Positions 60,531 to 62,231 of a DNA stretch of 62,231 bases are shown here, piece by piece (within the stretch, counting starts at the first letter, position 1; every line of letters starts with the position of its first letter). The notes beneath the pieces are model-generated. The model ran no database searches. It was not told the origin of the DNA and saw only the letters and a list, made by a program, of their open reading frames with translations. Source of the DNA: Oscillospiraceae bacterium (GTDB lineage: Bacteria; Bacillota; Clostridia; Oscillospirales; Acutalibacteraceae); assembly GCA_902796905.1 (NCBI GenBank), contig CADBQU010000036.1, positions 1-62,231 on the forward strand, in the 5' to 3' direction. Both the position numbers and the translations under genes were made by a program.

Positions 60531-61148
60531 TTGGAAGAAATTATTTTGGATGATATTAAAAAAAATATTGCCGATAATATAAGCGGATTGAGAAGGGAAT
60601 TCGGATTTACACAAACAGAACTTGCCGAAAAATTAAATTATAGCGATAAAGCGGTATCAAAATGGGAACGCGGCGAATCTGTTCCGGACATTGCAACATT
60701 AAAGCAAATAGCGTTGCTTTTTGATGTTTCGATGGATTATTTAATAAGCAAAGACAATTCAAATAAAAAACTCAGGAATATAAGCGTTCACAAAAAGCGC
60801 AATCATATAATAATTACGCTTTTGGCTACCATGCTTGTATGGCTTATTGCCACGGTTGTTTTTGTAGCGGTAACTTTGCAGGGCTATAACATTAAAAACA
60901 CCTGGCTGGCGTTTGTTTATGCCGTGCCCGTAAGCAGTATAGTTTTGCTTGTTTTTAACTCCGTTTGGGGAAAAGGCAAATACAACTTTGCAATAATCTC
61001 GGTTTTGGTATGGAGTGTTCTTATAAGTTTATATCTTTCATTTTTAACATTTGCCATATATAATATTTGGCTTGTTTTTATGGTGGGAATACCGGGACAA
61101 ATTATTATTATTTTATGGTCAAGGTTAAAATTAAAGAAAAATTATTAA
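60531..61148 (+). CDS. XRE-family regulator with membrane domain
   Basis: 205 residues from TTG 60531, 8 bases after AAAGGAG. The helix-turn-helix domain covers about residues 10-65 (LRREFGFTQTELAEKLNYSD, then AVSKWERGESVPDIATLKQI). Four predicted helices follow from about 90 to 195, so DNA binding is tied to the membrane. Such HTH-membrane proteins are common in clostridia and may sense envelope or peptide signals. Its target is unknown; the cloverleaf array directly upstream would be in its leader. Confidence 0.85.
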   Translation: MEEIILDDIKKNIADNISGLRREFGFTQTELAEKLNYSDKAVSKWERGESVPDIATLKQIALLFDVSMDYLISKDNSNKKLRNISVHKKRNHIIITLLATMLVWLIATVVFVAVTLQGYNIKNTWLAFVYAVPVSSIVLLVFNSVWGKGKYNFAIISVLVWSVLISLYLSFLTFAIYNIWLVFMVGIPGQIIIILWSRLKLKKNY

Positions 61149-61257
61149 AATTAAAACATCGGTTAAAATATCGGTATCGGCAATATGAACTTTAACATTT
61201 TGTTGCAATTTATTTTTACCTTTGGCAACATTTAATTTATTGTTTGGTTGAAAAAAC

Positions 61258-61282
61258 CGTTGTACCGTAATTACTTTGTTTA
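61258..61282. repeat. Partial copy of the dispersed inverted-repeat arm
   Basis: CCGTTGTACCGTAATTACTT matches the right arm of the element at 47061-47217 (CCGTTGTACCCTGATTG), including the preceding GAAAAAA. The left arm is absent. Confidence 0.4.
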
Positions 61283-61296
61283 TTAATAAAAAAAAA

Positions 61297-61335
61297 TAAA
61301 AAATCCGTTCGAAAATACCTGAACGGATTTTTTAT
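61297..61335 (+). terminator. Terminator downstream of the XRE gene
   Basis: AAAAATCCGTTC and GAACGGATTTTT form a 12-bp stem with a 10-base loop and T-run, about 150 bases after the stop. Confidence 0.85.
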
Positions 61336-61437
61336 TTTTATATGTTTATTTGTTTGTATGTTTAAAAACTTCCGTCTAATAAAAATGTTTTAACTGAGTA
61401 TAATAATACCGAAGAAATATAATATAAGTGATAGATT

Positions 61438-62070
61438 ATGAAAATAAAAATTAAAATATTTTTTAAAACGGTAGTAATTTCTTTAATGATAATATGTATA
61501 ATTTTAGGTGTTTTTATAGGTGCGGAAAACACAAAAACCGTAAAATCGGCTAAACCCGAAACCGGTGTGCCTGTAAACTACGGCATATTATCCGAAGCGG
61601 TTATAATATCTAACGTTATATTTGTTTTAAAAACCGACAGCGAAGCTTTAAACACCGAAATTTATGCTTTGAATAAAAATTACAATATAAACGGTAAAAA
61701 ATTTAATCCGGATAAAAAACTTTATTCTTTAAATGAGCTTTTTCCGTTTGTAATAAACAAACTTGCGGTTTTAAACCAAAGCGAAACTTTTGAATTTTTG
61801 AATGAATCGGGAGGATTTTTTGTAAACAATAAAAAAATAAGCGGAAATACTTTTTATAAAAAACTTTCGGAAAAAGAAATATATACAAAGTCGGAGCTTT
61901 TAATGTGTGCCGAATATTTTAAAAGCTTTTTAAACGTGCTTATAAAATCCAAAAAAATTTATGACATTTACAAAATTTCGGATATAGGGTACCCTTGTAT
62001 AGCAAAGTACAAAAAAATTTTTGAAAAAACCTTGCCTAACGCCGAATGTTACGGTTATACGGGAAAATAA
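61438..62070 (+). CDS. Membrane-anchored protein of unknown function
   Basis: 210 residues. A basic tail and one hydrophobic helix (about 10-28, TVVISLMIICIILGVFIGA) anchor it; the rest is extracytoplasmic, Lys/Asn/Ser-rich, with no family motif I recognise. ILSEAVIISNVIFVLKTDSE and YSLNELFPFVINKLAVLN are the most structured parts. No clear ribosome site precedes the ATG (AAGTGATAG), so expression may be low. Followed by a strong terminator. Confidence 0.65.
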   Translation: MKIKIKIFFKTVVISLMIICIILGVFIGAENTKTVKSAKPETGVPVNYGILSEAVIISNVIFVLKTDSEALNTEIYALNKNYNINGKKFNPDKKLYSLNELFPFVINKLAVLNQSETFEFLNESGGFFVNNKKISGNTFYKKLSEKEIYTKSELLMCAEYFKSFLNVLIKSKKIYDIYKISDIGYPCIAKYKKIFEKTLPNAECYGYTGK

Positions 62071-62107
62071 AAAAGAGCTAAGGAAAAATTCCTTAGCTCT
62101 TTTTTTA
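62071..62107. terminator. Bidirectional terminator
   Basis: AAAAGAGCTAAGGAA and TTCCTTAGCTCTTTT form a long perfect stem between converging genes, with A- and T-runs on the two sides. Confidence 0.92.
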
Positions 62108-62110
62108 TTA

Positions 62111-62218
62111 TTAATCCCAGTCTCCGTCGCCGGGGTCTACGTCGGTATCGGAACCTGCCAATACTTGACTTGCTAAAATTTCAATATCTTCAACTTCGGG
62201 AGATTCGTATTTCTTCAT
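62111..62218 (-). CDS. 35-aa precursor-like peptide
   Basis: Complete small gene of 35 residues, read on the minus strand from ATG at 62218, 8 bases after GGAGG (62231-62227). It opens MKKYESPEVEDIEIL, continues to a Leu-Ala-Gly turn (VLAGSD) and ends DTDVDPGDGDWD. Similar short MKKYxxPxxE...-type peptides with Asp/Gly/Trp-rich ends are frequent in clostridia, often near peptide-modifying or NTP_transf_5 genes, as I recall. LAG could mark a leader cleavage site. Any partner genes on this strand would lie beyond the window. Confidence 0.65.
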   Translation of the reverse strand: MKKYESPEVEDIEILASQVLAGSDTDVDPGDGDWD

Positions 62219-62231
62219 TCTGGTATCCTCC

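Overview
The window comes from an AT-rich, endospore-forming member of the Clostridia (Bacillota), most likely an uncultured gut-type lineage. The evidence is a complete spoIIIAA-AH operon, firmicute-type TrmFO, PlsX, Gls24 and DegV proteins, a PKTGD sorting signal, strong AAGGAGG ribosome sites and the usual clostridial housekeeping gene orders. Taxonomy below that level cannot be read from the sequence alone.

Layout. 1-1457: non-coding left edge, a small phosphodiesterase and a long leader. 1458-14215: an eight-gene carbohydrate-uptake operon with two binding proteins, two permease pairs, an NHL/TPR/Yip1-like membrane protein and a large DUF5696-like lipoprotein, but no ATPase gene. 14426-17020: a polar amino-acid ABC transporter. 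17093-37897: the housekeeping core in order infC-rpmI-rplT, SpoU methyltransferase, topA, trmFO, plsX-rnc, radical SAM, smc, ftsY, rdgB-yhbY-nadD/yqeK-LCP-rsfS-leuS. 37914-43976: a compositionally distinct island with a tiny transcript carrying a 6-codon ORF, then a peptide-modification operon: Cys-rich 40-aa precursor, radical SAM/SPASM enzyme, ABC exporter, HprK-like kinase and nucleotidyltransferase-like protein. 44001-47720: hisS (minus strand), a cohesin-like surface protein, a structured inverted-repeat element and a Ser/Asn/Lys repeat peptide. 47739-52995: spoIIIAA-AH behind a SigE-like promoter. 52996-62231: gls24, pncB, a lipoprotein, two nucleotidyltransferase-like proteins, DegV, an SGNH hydrolase, an XRE regulator, an unknown anchored protein and a 35-aa precursor-like peptide at the right edge.

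Two things stand out. The first is a family of at least 13 intergenic elements of about 70-105 bp. Each folds as a closed three-armed cloverleaf: an outer stem encloses three successive hairpins. Arm sequences change between copies while pairing is preserved, and the elements sit between housekeeping genes, inside the spoIIIA operon and as a four-copy array at 60.2-60.5 kb. I do not recognise them as a named repeat family. The second is the peptide island at 38-44 kb, whose precursor carries a duplicated CxCTxN motif next to its own radical SAM enzyme. No intact cloverleaf lies in the island, which fits later acquisition.

How genes work together. The sugar operon presumably borrows a shared MsmX-type ATPase. 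infC-rpmI-rplT looks autoregulated through a leader with an intrinsic terminator and an AUU start. The spoIIIA genes build the mother-cell to forespore channel. nadD/yqeK and pncB both feed NAD synthesis. All function names rest on motifs and gene order read by eye; no database search was run.
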